Source: Saccharum officinarum (taxonomy: Eukaryota; Streptophyta; Magnoliopsida; Poales; Poaceae). Taken from it: a DNA stretch of 64,000 nt. Below, piece by piece: positions 24,863 through 35,298 of the stretch. The DNA lies in contig CM036159.1 in NCBI GenBank assembly GCA_020631735.1, positions 98,386,701-98,450,700 on the forward strand. The letters are read 5' to 3'. A program made the translations under genes and the position numbers. The notes beneath the pieces are model-generated. The model was not told the DNA's origin. It ran no database searches and saw nothing but the letters and a program-made list of their open reading frames with translations. The first letter of the stretch is position 1, and every line of letters starts with the position of its first letter.

Positions 24863-25552
24863 CCTTTCAAGTTGCAGCTCAACAAATTTGATACTAACTG
24901 AAGAAGAAACATTGAAGATAAGAATCAGGATGGGCAACAAAACAGTCAAAGCCTAGACTTGTGTCACAATTGATTTTACAAAAGAAACAATAGATATGTG
25001 CACAACAAGAAGCTTGTATTTCATCAATGTGAATCTAAAACGTTAATTTGTTTTTTTAATGTAGTAAAATGTTAATTTATTGATCAAATAGATGCAGATA
25101 ATGAATCACAGTACTGTATTTCTGAATAATTATCCTTCATCTATGAAGGCTCTCAAACAGGAATATTCAGGAATGATCAGAATTGAGAACTCGATAAAAT
25201 TTTGCCCATCGTGCGTAATCATCATTATAAGCCACAAACCATTGACCTGATTATTTGTCAGGTTATAACTTTTTCTAGCTAACTATCATGGCTCAACAAT
25301 GAGTATATGATTATTGGAAACATATGAATACGCCCATGGTATTTTTTTGCTATGAAATCTAAGCAAACCCAATGCAAGACACAATAACCAAAAGAGCATC
25401 ACAAAAGAACTCGTGAAACAAATAATCAGAACAGTCAAAAGAAAGCGAAGGCAATAAAAAACAACACATGAAAAAAAGGAAAGTATACGAAAGACTACAT
25501 GAATCAGAAAATAAATAAAATTATAAATACAAAAACATAATCTGGAACTTAC

Positions 25553-25690
25553 TCAAGACACTTGAATGTGTATGCTTTTATCCCAGGAGAATATTAGAGC
25601 TAGAACAGGGGATTTTGGCAATGTATGCATGCTGTTTCAGGAGAAGACTGGAGGCAGGGCAGAGACTTGAAGCGGTGGAGAGCAATTTGG
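25553..25690 (-). other. 5'UTR exon of the WEB1-like gene
   Basis: A donor CTTGA|GTAAGTT (exon end 25553) precedes an AT-rich intron to the acceptor at 24898, leaving a 35-base leader before the ATG. Upstream, the pyrimidine-rich stretch near 25640-25690 looks like a transcription start area; the exact start is a guess. Confidence 0.45.
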
Positions 25691-26876
25691 GAGGGGGAAT
25701 ACAAATATAATAATAACAGGAGAAGACTTGGACTCATTCCCTAATCTAGTAATCTAATACTTATTTTGATTTATTTCTGTACTTTATTCTTTATACTTAG
25801 TTATTTATGTTGGTGCCATTGGCACGAGCTGGATGACCTAAGGAAATTGTGTGCTACCATGAAGCAGAGACAGCTGGAGGACCAGCCCAGGATATAAAAA
25901 ATGTTACAGAGGATGGTCATGGTGTCAATATGGGGATAGAGGGAAACTGGAGACCTTGGAAATCTGCATTCATGATTCTTCCATTGTGCTACTGTCTCTT
26001 GAACCGATACTCTTCCAGCTGCTGCAATTCTTATGCAGTAGTATTTTGTATAACTTAAATCTTCAGTACAATGCGAAGTTTTATTACATTATCATAACAT
26101 AGGAGATTCAGGGTACATGTACGTCTAAACATTCAAGGAAAGGGAAAGCTTGTTTCAGAATATGCATTTGATTTTTTTTTAAAAAAAAACAGAAGTTTAG
26201 AACATAGGTTATGAGAAGGTTTCTCTTGCCAGCGTTGCTAAAGGAGCAGAAAGTCAAATTTGTATCGCAAAATAGATCACCTGGACAGTGATGGCAGAAT
26301 CTCAGTCCAAGGTCTATGGCATATTTTGTAAATAGAAATTAACAGATTCATTTTCTGACTTTTGAGTATACAAAAGCTAGTAGTGTTTGTCCGTGAAGCT
26401 TAGGCCACAGAGATCAAACACATTAGGCATGACAATATCTCTAATTAAGACTAAAGACTCGGGAAGAATTTTGCTATTCACTAATATCATTCCAGCATTT
26501 ATGAGTTTCACATAATGGTCGGTTCAAAACCTAATATAATTTGTCATCACTAAATGTAAACAAGGGTTCACAGTTCACTGCACAGAATCAATAGTGTTTG
26601 CTTGTGGAATTGCCAAATAGATATGATATATAGAAAATGTTCATGCTTCTAAATAGTGCGTTCCACTTGTTGGGGAGGAAGCATCATGGTCCCAACTTCC
26701 CCAGCTCCGTCAAACTGGGAGAATGGCAATGGCCTTCATACCAGCAATGTTTTCTCTGAAAACAGGTTGTCAAGTATCATTAAATCCTGGAGTTCAGGTT
26801 GCTGCACCAAATGGCAAAGTAATGCCTAGTGACATCATCTTAGGGGCTGATTGGATTTATATTCATAGCCCTGTTG
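25691..26876. other. Intergenic, upstream of the WEB1-like gene
   Basis: No supported gene. This is the region between the WEB1-like 5' end and the copia insertion and probably includes its promoter. An A/T-run pair sits at about 26171-26190. Confidence 0.5.
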
Positions 26877-26881
26877 GTCTT

Positions 26882-26998
26882 TGTTAGGAAATGAGATTCT
26901 ATTATTTTGGGCTAACCCTAGAAGGGTAGCTATATAGGTAATCATACATGGGCCACATGGGCCTAGCCTCATGGGCCTAATACACTCACATTCCAACC
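26882..26998 (-). repeat. copia 3' LTR
   Basis: Matches 32397-32513 by eye except at the final base. Next to it is a G-run on the element strand (26997-27007) forming the polypurine tract. Confidence 0.93.
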
Positions 26999-27091
26999 CC
27001 CCCCCCCGCAGTCTGAACTACCGGCGCAGCGGAGTTCCAGGCTGAAACAAGAAAGAAGAAAGACCACACACACGTCCCCCCACAGACGCAA

Positions 27092-29179
27092 CTAGCCACT
27101 GGTGATGTTGAGGCTGGAGCAAAACTCGGTGAAGGTCGAGGACGGGAGGCCTTTGGTGAAGATGTCCGCGATCTGGGAGGTGGTCGGAACATGAAGGACC
27201 CGCACCTCACCCATGGCCACCCGATCACGGACAAAGTGTAGGTCGATCTCCACATAATTCGTCCGCTGATGTTGGATGGGGTTGGTGGAGAGGTAGACCG
27301 CACTGACATTGTCGCAGTAGATCAGTGTGCTCCGGGAGGGCGGAGTGTGCAGCTCGGCGAGAAGCTGCCGGAGCCAGGAGGCCTCAGCCACGTCGTTAGC
27401 AACAGCGCGATACTCCGCCTCGGCACTGGACCGGGAGACTACAGGCTGGCGCTTAGACGACCAGGACACCAGGTTGCCGCCCAAGAAGACAGCGTAGCCG
27501 GAGGTGGAGCGGCGAGTGTCCGGACACCCCGCCCAGTCAGCGTCAGTGTAGACGACAAGGTCGGCGGAGGAGGACCGGTGAAGTAGGAGGCCGTAGTCGA
27601 TCGTGCCCCGGAGGTAGCGGAGGAGGCGCTTGAGAGTCGTGAGGTGAGGCTCCCGGGGATCATGCATGTGAAGACAGACATGCTGAACTGCATAGGTGAT
27701 GTCCGGCCGGGTGAAGGTGAGGTACTGAAGGGCACCAGCAAGACTCCGGTATGCAGTGGGATCTGACACTGGGGGGCCCTCAGCCTCTGACAATTTGCCC
27801 TGAGTATCAACTGGAGTGGAGCAGGGGTTGCAGTCAGTCATCCTAGCCCGCTCCAGGATATCTCGAGTATACTGCCGCTGGTGAAGAAGTAACCCGGCAG
27901 GATAAGGCTCAACAGTGACCCCGAGGAAATGGTGGAGCACACCCAAATCCTTCATAGCAAACTCCTGCTGAAGAGCGGTAATGATCCAGCGGAGAAGTGG
28001 CTCACTGGAGGCTGTGAGGACAATGTCATCAACATAGAGCAGCAAGTACGCAGTGTCAGCTCCATGGTGATAGATAAACAGAGATGTATCAGACTTGGCC
28101 TCCACAAACCCCAGTGTCAGTAGGAAAGCAGCAAACCGATGGTTCCACGCCCGGGGTGCCTGCCTGAGGCCGTAGAGAGACCTGTTGAGCCGGCAGACCA
28201 TGTCAGGACGGGAGGAATCAACGAACCCCGCCGGCTGACTGCAGTACACTGTCTCGGTGATAAGGCCATGCAGAAAGGCATTCTTGACGTCTAGCTGATG
28301 GACGAGCCATGACCAAGCAAGCGTCAGCGAGAGCACGGTGCGGACGGTGGCCGGCTTGACCACCGGGCTGAAGGTCTCATCATAGTCGACCCCAGGGCGC
28401 TGAGTGAAGCCCCGGAGAACCCAGCGAGCCTTGTAGCGTTCGAGAGTGCCATCAGCCCGACGCTTATGGGTCCAGATCCACTTGCCGGTGACGACGTTGG
28501 AGCCCGGTGGCCGGGGCACCAACTCCCACGTCTGGTTGGCGAGGAGCGCGACGTACTCCTCTTCCATCGCGCAACGCCAGTGAGGATCCAACAGGGCGTC
28601 ACGGACGGAAGAGGGTACTGGGGAGATCGGCGCGTCGCCGCCGGTCGATGCCGCAAGGGCCCGGGGTGGCAGTGTGCCAGCCGCGTGCCGTGTCACCATC
28701 GGGTGAACATGCCGCGGGTGTCGGTAAAGAAGCGACGGGTGGTAGACCGGCGGTGCGTCACGGGCCGGCGGGGACTGCGGCGATGGTGTCGGTGTCCCCG
28801 GCGGAGAAGGGACCGCGAGTGACGGCGGCCGCGGCCTGCGCTGGTACACCCATACCGGCGCAGTGAACCACGAAGGAGGTGCCGGGGCAACACCAGGCGA
28901 CGACGACCGGCACGGCCCCCCCGGGGCAGTATCGGGGGACGAGGTCCCCGGGTCTGCGTCAAACGGAGAGGTCGGGGCCGCGCCAGAGGACGACGGGCCC
29001 GGACCAGCCGGGGAGCCGGGACAGGTGCCCGGCAAGGAGCGCGGCGAAGCAGTACCTGCAGGAGACCACGGAAAAGGTGGCTGGACCACCGTGTCAGCGG
29101 GAAAGAGGGAGGAGGGATCAAGAACAGGAGTGGTGGTGGTTGTGCTGGAGAAGGGAAAGACGTACTCATCGAACACCAC
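27092..29179 (-). CDS. copia reverse transcriptase and RNase H
   Basis: Uninterrupted 695-codon frame. RT motifs: WELVPRPPGSNVVTGKWIWTHK, YKARWVLRGFTQ, VKNAFLHG, the catalytic YVDDIVL, and LGVLHHFLGV. RNase H motifs: YTDADWAGCPDTRRSTSGY, SRSSAEAEYRA, IYCDN, DIFTKGLP. It ends SLNITSG at 27092, about 85 bases before the G-run and 3' LTR. The methionine at 29179 is internal to the original polyprotein. Confidence 0.92.
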   Translation of the reverse strand: MVFDEYVFPFSSTTTTTPVLDPSSLFPADTVVQPPFPWSPAGTASPRSLPGTCPGSPAGPGPSSSGAAPTSPFDADPGTSSPDTAPGGPCRSSSPGVAPAPPSWFTAPVWVYQRRPRPPSLAVPSPPGTPTPSPQSPPARDAPPVYHPSLLYRHPRHVHPMVTRHAAGTLPPRALAASTGGDAPISPVPSSVRDALLDPHWRCAMEEEYVALLANQTWELVPRPPGSNVVTGKWIWTHKRRADGTLERYKARWVLRGFTQRPGVDYDETFSPVVKPATVRTVLSLTLAWSWLVHQLDVKNAFLHGLITETVYCSQPAGFVDSSRPDMVCRLNRSLYGLRQAPRAWNHRFAAFLLTLGFVEAKSDTSLFIYHHGADTAYLLLYVDDIVLTASSEPLLRWIITALQQEFAMKDLGVLHHFLGVTVEPYPAGLLLHQRQYTRDILERARMTDCNPCSTPVDTQGKLSEAEGPPVSDPTAYRSLAGALQYLTFTRPDITYAVQHVCLHMHDPREPHLTTLKRLLRYLRGTIDYGLLLHRSSSADLVVYTDADWAGCPDTRRSTSGYAVFLGGNLVSWSSKRQPVVSRSSAEAEYRAVANDVAEASWLRQLLAELHTPPSRSTLIYCDNVSAVYLSTNPIQHQRTNYVEIDLHFVRDRVAMGEVRVLHVPTTSQIADIFTKGLPSSTFTEFCSSLNITSG

Positions 29180-30755
29180 ATGGCGAGAGATGAGGACCCG
29201 TCGGGAGGTAAGGTCAAAGCACCAGTACCCCTTGTGATCCGGGGAGTACCCAAAGAAGACACAGAGAGTGGAGCGGGGGTCCAGCTTGTGAGAAGAAGTG
29301 GCAGTGGTGTTGGGGTAACACGTACACCCAAAGACGCGAAGGTGATCGTACCGAGGATGGGTACCGAAGAGGGCGTGGTGTGGCGTAGGAGCAGGACAGG
29401 CAGCGGAAGAAAGACGGTTGAGGAGGTGGTGGAGGTGTGCAAGCCCTCAGCCCAGAAGCGAGTAGGAAGAGAGGCCTGAAACAGAAGGGTGCGCGCGGTG
29501 TCGTTGGTGGTGCGAATCATCCGTTCAGCCTCGCCATTCTGTGAAGAGGTATATGGGCAAAACATGTGCAACTGAACACCGTGAGCGAGAAAGAAGGCAC
29601 GGGAGGTGGAGTTATCAAACTCATGACCATTGTCACACTGGACGGCCTTGATGGTGAGGCCGAACTGTGTGAACACCCAAGTGAAGAAGTGATGGAGCGT
29701 GGGAAAAGTGTCAGACTTCGCACGCAGGGGAAAAGTCCACGAAAAATGCGAAAAATCATCGGCCACCACAAGATAGTACTTGTAACCAGAAATACTGATA
29801 ACAGGAGATGTCCATAGGTCGCAATGTACAAGATAAAAAATGCGGGCCGCATGTGAAGTAGAACTATGAAAAGGAAGACGAACATGTCGGCCCAATTGGC
29901 ACGCATGACACAAATGCTCATCATGAGCCCGAGTACATGGAACACCGGAGCTACGACTGAGCTGCATCAGGGCATCACGTCCAGAATTGCCGAGGCGCCG
30001 GTGCCAAGTGGTAGAGGAAGAAGAGGCGGCGAAAGCAGCTGACAAAACGGACGGCGAAGTAGATGAAGTAGCCGTCGGGAAGCGAAGAGCGTAAAGGGGC
30101 CCGGTGCTGTCACATCGGAGCAGAGGACGCCGGGAAGCCAAATCCCTTACAGTAAGACCAGAAGAGTCAAACTCCACAGAACAAGAATTGTCAGCTGTAA
30201 AACGACGAATAGAAAGAAGGTTGTGAACCATAGAAGAGCAACAAGAACATCAGGAAGACGAAAGGAGCCATGAGCACCGGCGGTACCCACAGACGTGACA
30301 GGAAGACACGAACCATTTGCGACCATAATGGACGAAGGGAGAGAAAAAGAGAGAAAATGGACAGACGAAAGTATACCAGGGTCAGGGGTGGTGTGGTAGG
30401 TGGCACCCGAGTCGGCGATCCACTCCGGTCCGACAGGAGGTGTCAGGCCCATGGTGCTGAACGAGCGAGCCAAGACCGCCTGGTCCCAGCCGGCAACCCC
30501 AGGTGGGGTGCCGGTGGGTGTAGCCCACGGAGGCGTAGTGGAGACGCCAAGAGGTGGAGCGCCAGTGAATATGGCCACCGGTGGACGAGGCTCACCACCG
30601 GGAGCGTGGTAGGGCCACATAGAGATGCGCCCTGACCACGGGTTGTGAAAAGAAGGCCATGGTGCCCCCCTGTGGCCCAGCCGGTGCCTGACCACTAGCC
30701 GGTGCCTGGGTGACACCACCACGGCGACCCCCACCACGGCGACGACGACCGCCAC
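28693..30755 (-). pseudogene. copia protease and integrase, frame broken
   Basis: Protease active-site motif WIADSGATYHTT lies near 30400. A shift near 30236 leads into the GAG-pre-integrase region (WHRRLGN, H-x-C-C type zinc motif with HLCHACQLGRH) and the integrase core (LVHCDLWTSP, VQCDNGHEFDN, PYTSSQNGEAERMIRT, giving the D, D and E of the DDE triad). Another shift occurs near the C-run 29444-29446, after which the integrase tail continues in the RT frame. Confidence 0.85.
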
Positions 30756-32313
30756 GACCCCCCGCCCCCGCTCGACCCGGAGGGAGGGGGACCAAGAAAA
30801 GACGACGGCGGTGGAGCGGACGAACGTGGTGGAACAGACAGATGCGGCGGAGTAGCAGCCAGAGCCATCGAAGAAGACGAGGACCCCGGAGAGGTGGCGG
30901 ACCCCGGCTGGATGCCCTGAGTGAGCTCCTCCATGACAAGGTCGTCACGGACCTGTAGGAAGGTGGGGAAGGGCCGCTGACGGGTGATCCACGTCCTGAG
31001 ATTGGCGTAGCGGTCACTGAGCCCGCGGAGGACATAGAGGACCAAGATGCGATCCTCCACGGGCCAGCCGAGGTCGCCAAGGGAGTCAGCCATGCCCTTC
31101 ATCCGACGATAGAACTCGCCAACGGAGAGGTCACCCTGGACGAAGGTGCGGAAGCTGGCGTCGAGACGCAGAGCCCGGGCCTCGGCGTTGCCCAGGAACT
31201 GGCCCTCAAGGGCAAGCCACGCCTGGCGCGCGTCAGGGAAGTTGCGGACGAGGTCGTGGAGGTCCAGGGAGATCGTCCCCAGGATCCAGGAGAGGACGAT
31301 GCTGTCGAGTCGGAGCCACGACGGTGTCTGGACGGTGACCGAGGCGTCAACAAGGACGTGGTCGTCGAGGGCGTAGCGGCGGAGAGTGAGAAGCACCAGA
31401 TCCCGCCAGCGGGCGTAGGAGGGCGACTCCGGCTCGAGGACGACCGGAACGAGGAGGCGAATGTTCTGGACCCCCCGGCCTGGTAGTGCAGCTGAGTCAC
31501 GAGTGGGTCGGCCGGGTCGTGCCAGAGGACGGCGGTGTGGGACACGCGTCGTCCCGACGAGTCGAAGGAGGTGGCCCCAGCGTCCTGGGAGGCGGGAGAG
31601 GCGAGGAGCTGCTCCGCCTCGGCGATATGGCGGGCTAGGGAATCGGCCGCGTCGCACTCACGCTCCCACACGAGGGCAGCCGCGCGCACACGAGCCTGCC
31701 CCTCCGCGGCGGCAGCCCGGGCAGCGACGAGAGCTGCGGCGAGGGCGGAGTCCGGACCCGTACTCTGGAGGGGCGGCGGAGTAGCAGGTGGGAGTGGATC
31801 GGTGCCGTGAGGCAGCAGAGGCCCACCACCAGGAAAGCCGGAGAGCAGAGCCGCCCTGCTGAGGTGACCACGATCGCTTGGGCGGACCGGTCCAGTCAGG
31901 CCCCCAGCAGCGGCGGGCAGGGGAGGGAGACCTCCAGGCGGCGGCGGCGGCTGGAGTCCGGCAGCAGCAGCAAGCGCACCGTCGGGCAGTGGAGGGAAGC
32001 CCCCAGGCGACGGCGGCTGGAGTCCTGCAGCAGCAGGCGCGCCCTCGGGCAGTGGAGGGAATCCCCCAGGCGGCGGCGGATGGAGGCCAGCAGCAGCAGC
32101 AAGCGCGCCCTCCGCGGCCTCCCCCACCGCGTCAAGCCCAGGAGTGGTGGCGGCCAGGGCACCGGCGGCTCCAGCGCCCAAGGCCGCGGCCGCGCCTGGA
32201 GGAGGGGCAGCAGGAGGTGCGGCGGGTGGAGAGGCCACCACTTGGGCCCAGGAGGATGAGGAGATGGGAGGGAAGTAGCTGAAGGAGGGAGGAGGAGGTG
32301 GGGCGCCGGCCAT
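30695..32313 (-). pseudogene. copia gag, frame broken
   Basis: Starts MAGAPPPPPSFSYFP at 32313 with an alanine/proline-rich N-terminus. After a shift at the C-run 31472-31477 the core gag (UBN2-type) continues: YARWRDLVLLTLRRYALDDHV, WLRLDSIVLSWILGTIS, FVQGDLSVGEFYRRMKGMADSL, YVLRGLSDRYANLRTWITRQ. It then becomes a glycine/arginine-rich tail at 30700-30800 with further frame changes at the runs 30758-30763 and 30665-30670. No clear CCHC knuckle is visible in the present frame. Capsid role is inferred from family. Confidence 0.8.
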
Positions 32314-32384
32314 GGCGCCGGCGGCGGGAAGCCCACCGGCGGCGGCGGCGGCTGGGAAGAGAGGTGGGAGAAAACTAACCTAGG

Positions 32385-32396
32385 CTGCTGATACCA
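32385..32396 (-). other. copia primer-binding site
   Basis: Directly after the 5' LTR the element strand reads TGGTATCAGCAG. The first nine bases match the initiator-methionine tRNA site (TGGTATCAG) used by most plant copia elements. Confidence 0.8.
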
Positions 32397-32513
32397 TGTT
32401 AGGAAATGAGATTCTATTATTTTGGGCTAACCCTAGAAGGGTAGCTATATAGGTAATCATACATGGGCCACATGGGCCTAGCCTCATGGGCCTAATACAC
32501 TCACATTCCAACA
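32397..32513 (-). repeat. copia 5' LTR
   Basis: 117 bp. On the element strand it starts TGTTGGAATG and ends TTCCTAACA. Confidence 0.93.
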
Positions 32514-32518
32514 GTCTT

Positions 32519-34295
32519 AATTTCCAAAGATTGAGGAATTTATCTTCCATTAAATATGATAATCTGATATGAATTACGCATACTCTGAATGAATAACTCG
32601 TTAAGATGTGTTGCAAAATAGAAATTACTTGATGTCGTAGATTTTGTAATATATAAGCAAAGATAATAACAATAATAATTGTATTCTAAAAAATAAGCCT
32701 ATGCCTTATGAGTCTTGACTCTTGAGAGAGAATTATCATATAATATTAGTTTCTGCAACGGTGCAGTTGGAGATGTAGTATTCAAAGTGATGATACAGGT
32801 TAACAGTATATATAGGAGGAAAAGATAGTGGCGAGCACTTGTTAAGAAATTACAATCACACGGTAGCTTGAGATTCAAAAAAGAGGAGCAAATATGCAAA
32901 GTTAAAAAAAATAGGGGCAAACGCACAGTTAGAGTTGAAAACGAGGGCAGTAATGCGATTGTCCCTTTTATCTATTTGTAGAATCTCAGTTTGTTTCAAA
33001 AGGGATTTGGATTTGATGAAACAATGACAATTAGTAGTTCCATATGGTTGCAGATGAGCAGAACAAAATGATCCTCCTATACATCTAGGAGATCAAGAAC
33101 CCCAAAAAGACAAGTCTCAGTCTACATCAACAATAATGGATGATGAGATGAACAAAACATTAAATAACAAGTCCAGACAATCAGCACAATCTGCAAGACA
33201 TCTTGAAGTTCAGAGGGCGCAATAAAATATCAAGATATCAGCTATCAACTGGATGGGGAGTAGGGATTAACTTAACCCAGCACACTTTATTCTCAAGATA
33301 TTTTCCGAAACATTATTAAAAAACAGTAGACCACGATTTGCAATGCCTGTGGCTAAAATCTGAAAATTCTATTGTGTTCCGATAGCTAAGCATTTGTTAT
33401 TCACTTATACCTGACACTGGACCTATTTGAAAGTACCGATAAATATTTTATTCTATAAGAATAGAATGTATGAGAATAGAATTCTCTTTCGCGTAGCAAA
33501 GACATTCTATGGAGTGTATAAAGACATGTCCGTGTTGCAGTACTAATAATAGTTTTTGAAAAGGAAGATAATTTTATTCCTCCCTAGCTTTACTGCTGGC
33601 ATACCCAGGGTATCAGAGATAAGAGATTTCACCAAAGGCTCAGAGAGGTACCATACGTCCATCCCTTATTGTGGGTACCACACTAACCATTTCATGATGT
33701 AAGTTGATTTGAGAAAGGGTGCTGTAAATTGTAATGGATACACGGCAAACAGTACATCTGATTAGCCTGAACTAATGTAACTTAATGATTTGAGAATAAC
33801 TTCTTTATGGCAAGCTCAGACCACTGATGTTAACTCAAAATAAAAGGTCTAGTGCTAAGACATGTGAGCAAAATGTACCAGTCTCATTGCAAATTAAGAT
33901 GATCAAAATGTCCAAGACATAATAGTATAATACCCACCATAATCTGAGGCACGGATAAATGGTTGTTTCAAATGGGTGATCTCACACATCTATTCCACAA
34001 ACTAACAACCGGATCATGTTAATGAGCAGAAGCTTAAATCAGGTTGTACAAACCTTCATCCAATCACCCCTGTACTGCTCAAATGAACAATCTAAAACAA
34101 ACCAGAGAGGAAGCAATGCTAATTGCCTTCACCCCCAAAAGGCCTATAAAAGTAGAGAGTAAGAGCTATGAAATCAATTTTAATTTTAAGCCAGCAACAA
34201 TTTATGTGGATCATGTACAAGGTCCCAATTTAAGTTCAATGGAAATCCAGGGATAGACACTTCTCATTATCTAACATTTTAAATTTGAACCATAC
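32519..34295. other. Intergenic, AT-rich, nothing supported
   Basis: No ORF with a recognizable domain on either strand. It may contain decayed introns of the DUF1640-like remnant, but I found no further exon of that gene here. Confidence 0.5.
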
Positions 34296-34573
34296 CTGCA
34301 AGCTCTGCACTTGTGACTTGAACTTGGAGATATTGGACTCCTGCAGCATCTCACACTGCAAAAAGCCAAGCAAGACCATCAGATGAGGAAGACAATTAAC
34401 CAACACTCAGAAACAACCCATCACGTAATGTCAAAGCGCTACCTCTGCATCTCAGCCTTGGAGACGAAGGACTCGGAGATGCTTTCGAGGTTGTCGTTGA
34501 GGACCTCTGTGATTGCGGAGGTGATCGCCTCTGCCTGCTTGGTGGGCACACCCTGCGACTCCAGCTTCCTGAC
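34296..34573 (-). pseudogene. Two decayed exons of a DUF1640 (CCDC90-type) gene
   Basis: Exon A (34573-34443, after CTGCAG|) encodes VRKLESQGVPTKQAEAITSA, ITEVLNDNLESISESFVSKAEMQ. Exon B (34355-34296) encodes EMLQESNISKFKSQVQSLQ. Together they match the core of plant DUF1640 proteins, which are mitochondrial inner-membrane coiled-coil proteins related to CCDC90/MCUR1. The exon A/exon B join is out of phase by two bases. The N-terminal exon, the remaining coiled coil and the C-terminal membrane segment are not found nearby. I therefore read this as a gene fragment, not a working gene. Confidence 0.6.
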
Positions 34574-35298
34574 CTGCAGGCGCACCCGCATCAGCAACTG
34601 GCCAGAGCATTCCTCTGAACACCTCATGGGTGCATGCCCATCATTGGCGGAAGCCGAAACGGGACGGGAGTATGGTAAGAGGAGACCCCAGAGGCTTGGC
34701 TTACCAGGGCAAAATTATCCAACTTCTACCATTCACTTGTTTCATAAAAAAAACACGCAGAGAGGCTTGGCAGGTTGCTTTAGCTCTGCTTCCTGGGTAG
34801 TGGCTGGGCGCCATGGCTGCTGCTTGCTCGGAGAATGCCTGCCTCCACATGGATCTGCAGGCTGGCACCTAGCATCCCCATATTCACTTATAACCTCATG
34901 GTAGCTGGAAATTGTAAATAAGGACATGCATCAAACTTAAGTTCACCTGACAACCAGACAGTAATGACATTCCAGAATTGCAAGTGTCAGCTAGAAAATC
35001 TCAACTGCCTCTTCCTTGGAATTTGTAATAGATATTAGATGCAACACTCCTTGTTGCGCATAGATGGAAATAGTTCAATTTAGTGCAATGAACCACTCCA
35101 ACATATTATGGCGTCGAAGAGTGATGGAATTGTTTTCCTGTGCACAAACAAAAATAAATGCTCTAGTGACTGCCTGTAAGAAAGGTCAGCTAGATAGGAG
35201 CATTACTTTTGAAGTTCAAATTACTTCGAAGGCGTTTCCCGAAACTGTAATGTGTGAAAAAAAAACTTCTGAAACTCTAGAACATTGTTGCATCAGGG
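34574..35298. other. Intergenic, nothing supported
   Basis: Between the DUF1640 remnant and the PPR stop codon. The distal half probably includes the PPR gene's 3'UTR. Confidence 0.5.

Larger units (their letters stand above)
26882..32513 (-). mobile_element. Complete Ty1/copia retrotransposon with 117-bp LTRs
   Basis: The element is bounded by a 5-bp target duplication GTCTT (26877-26881 and 32514-32518). The LTRs (26882-26998, 32397-32513) look identical except for the outermost base at 26998. On the minus strand the order is 5' LTR, primer site, gag, protease, integrase, reverse transcriptase, RNase H, G-run (polypurine site), 3' LTR. Integrase before RT is the copia order. Very short LTRs with near identity suggest recent insertion. 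The pol frame is nevertheless broken at several short G/C runs, which may be sequencing errors rather than decay. Confidence 0.93.

Noticed and set aside
28863..29479. Plus-strand ORFs over copia pol
   Set aside because: Shadows of the GC-rich integrase/RT linker on the minus strand.
34383..34904. 173-codon plus-strand ORF
   Set aside because: Overlaps the DUF1640 remnant antisense and has no domain.
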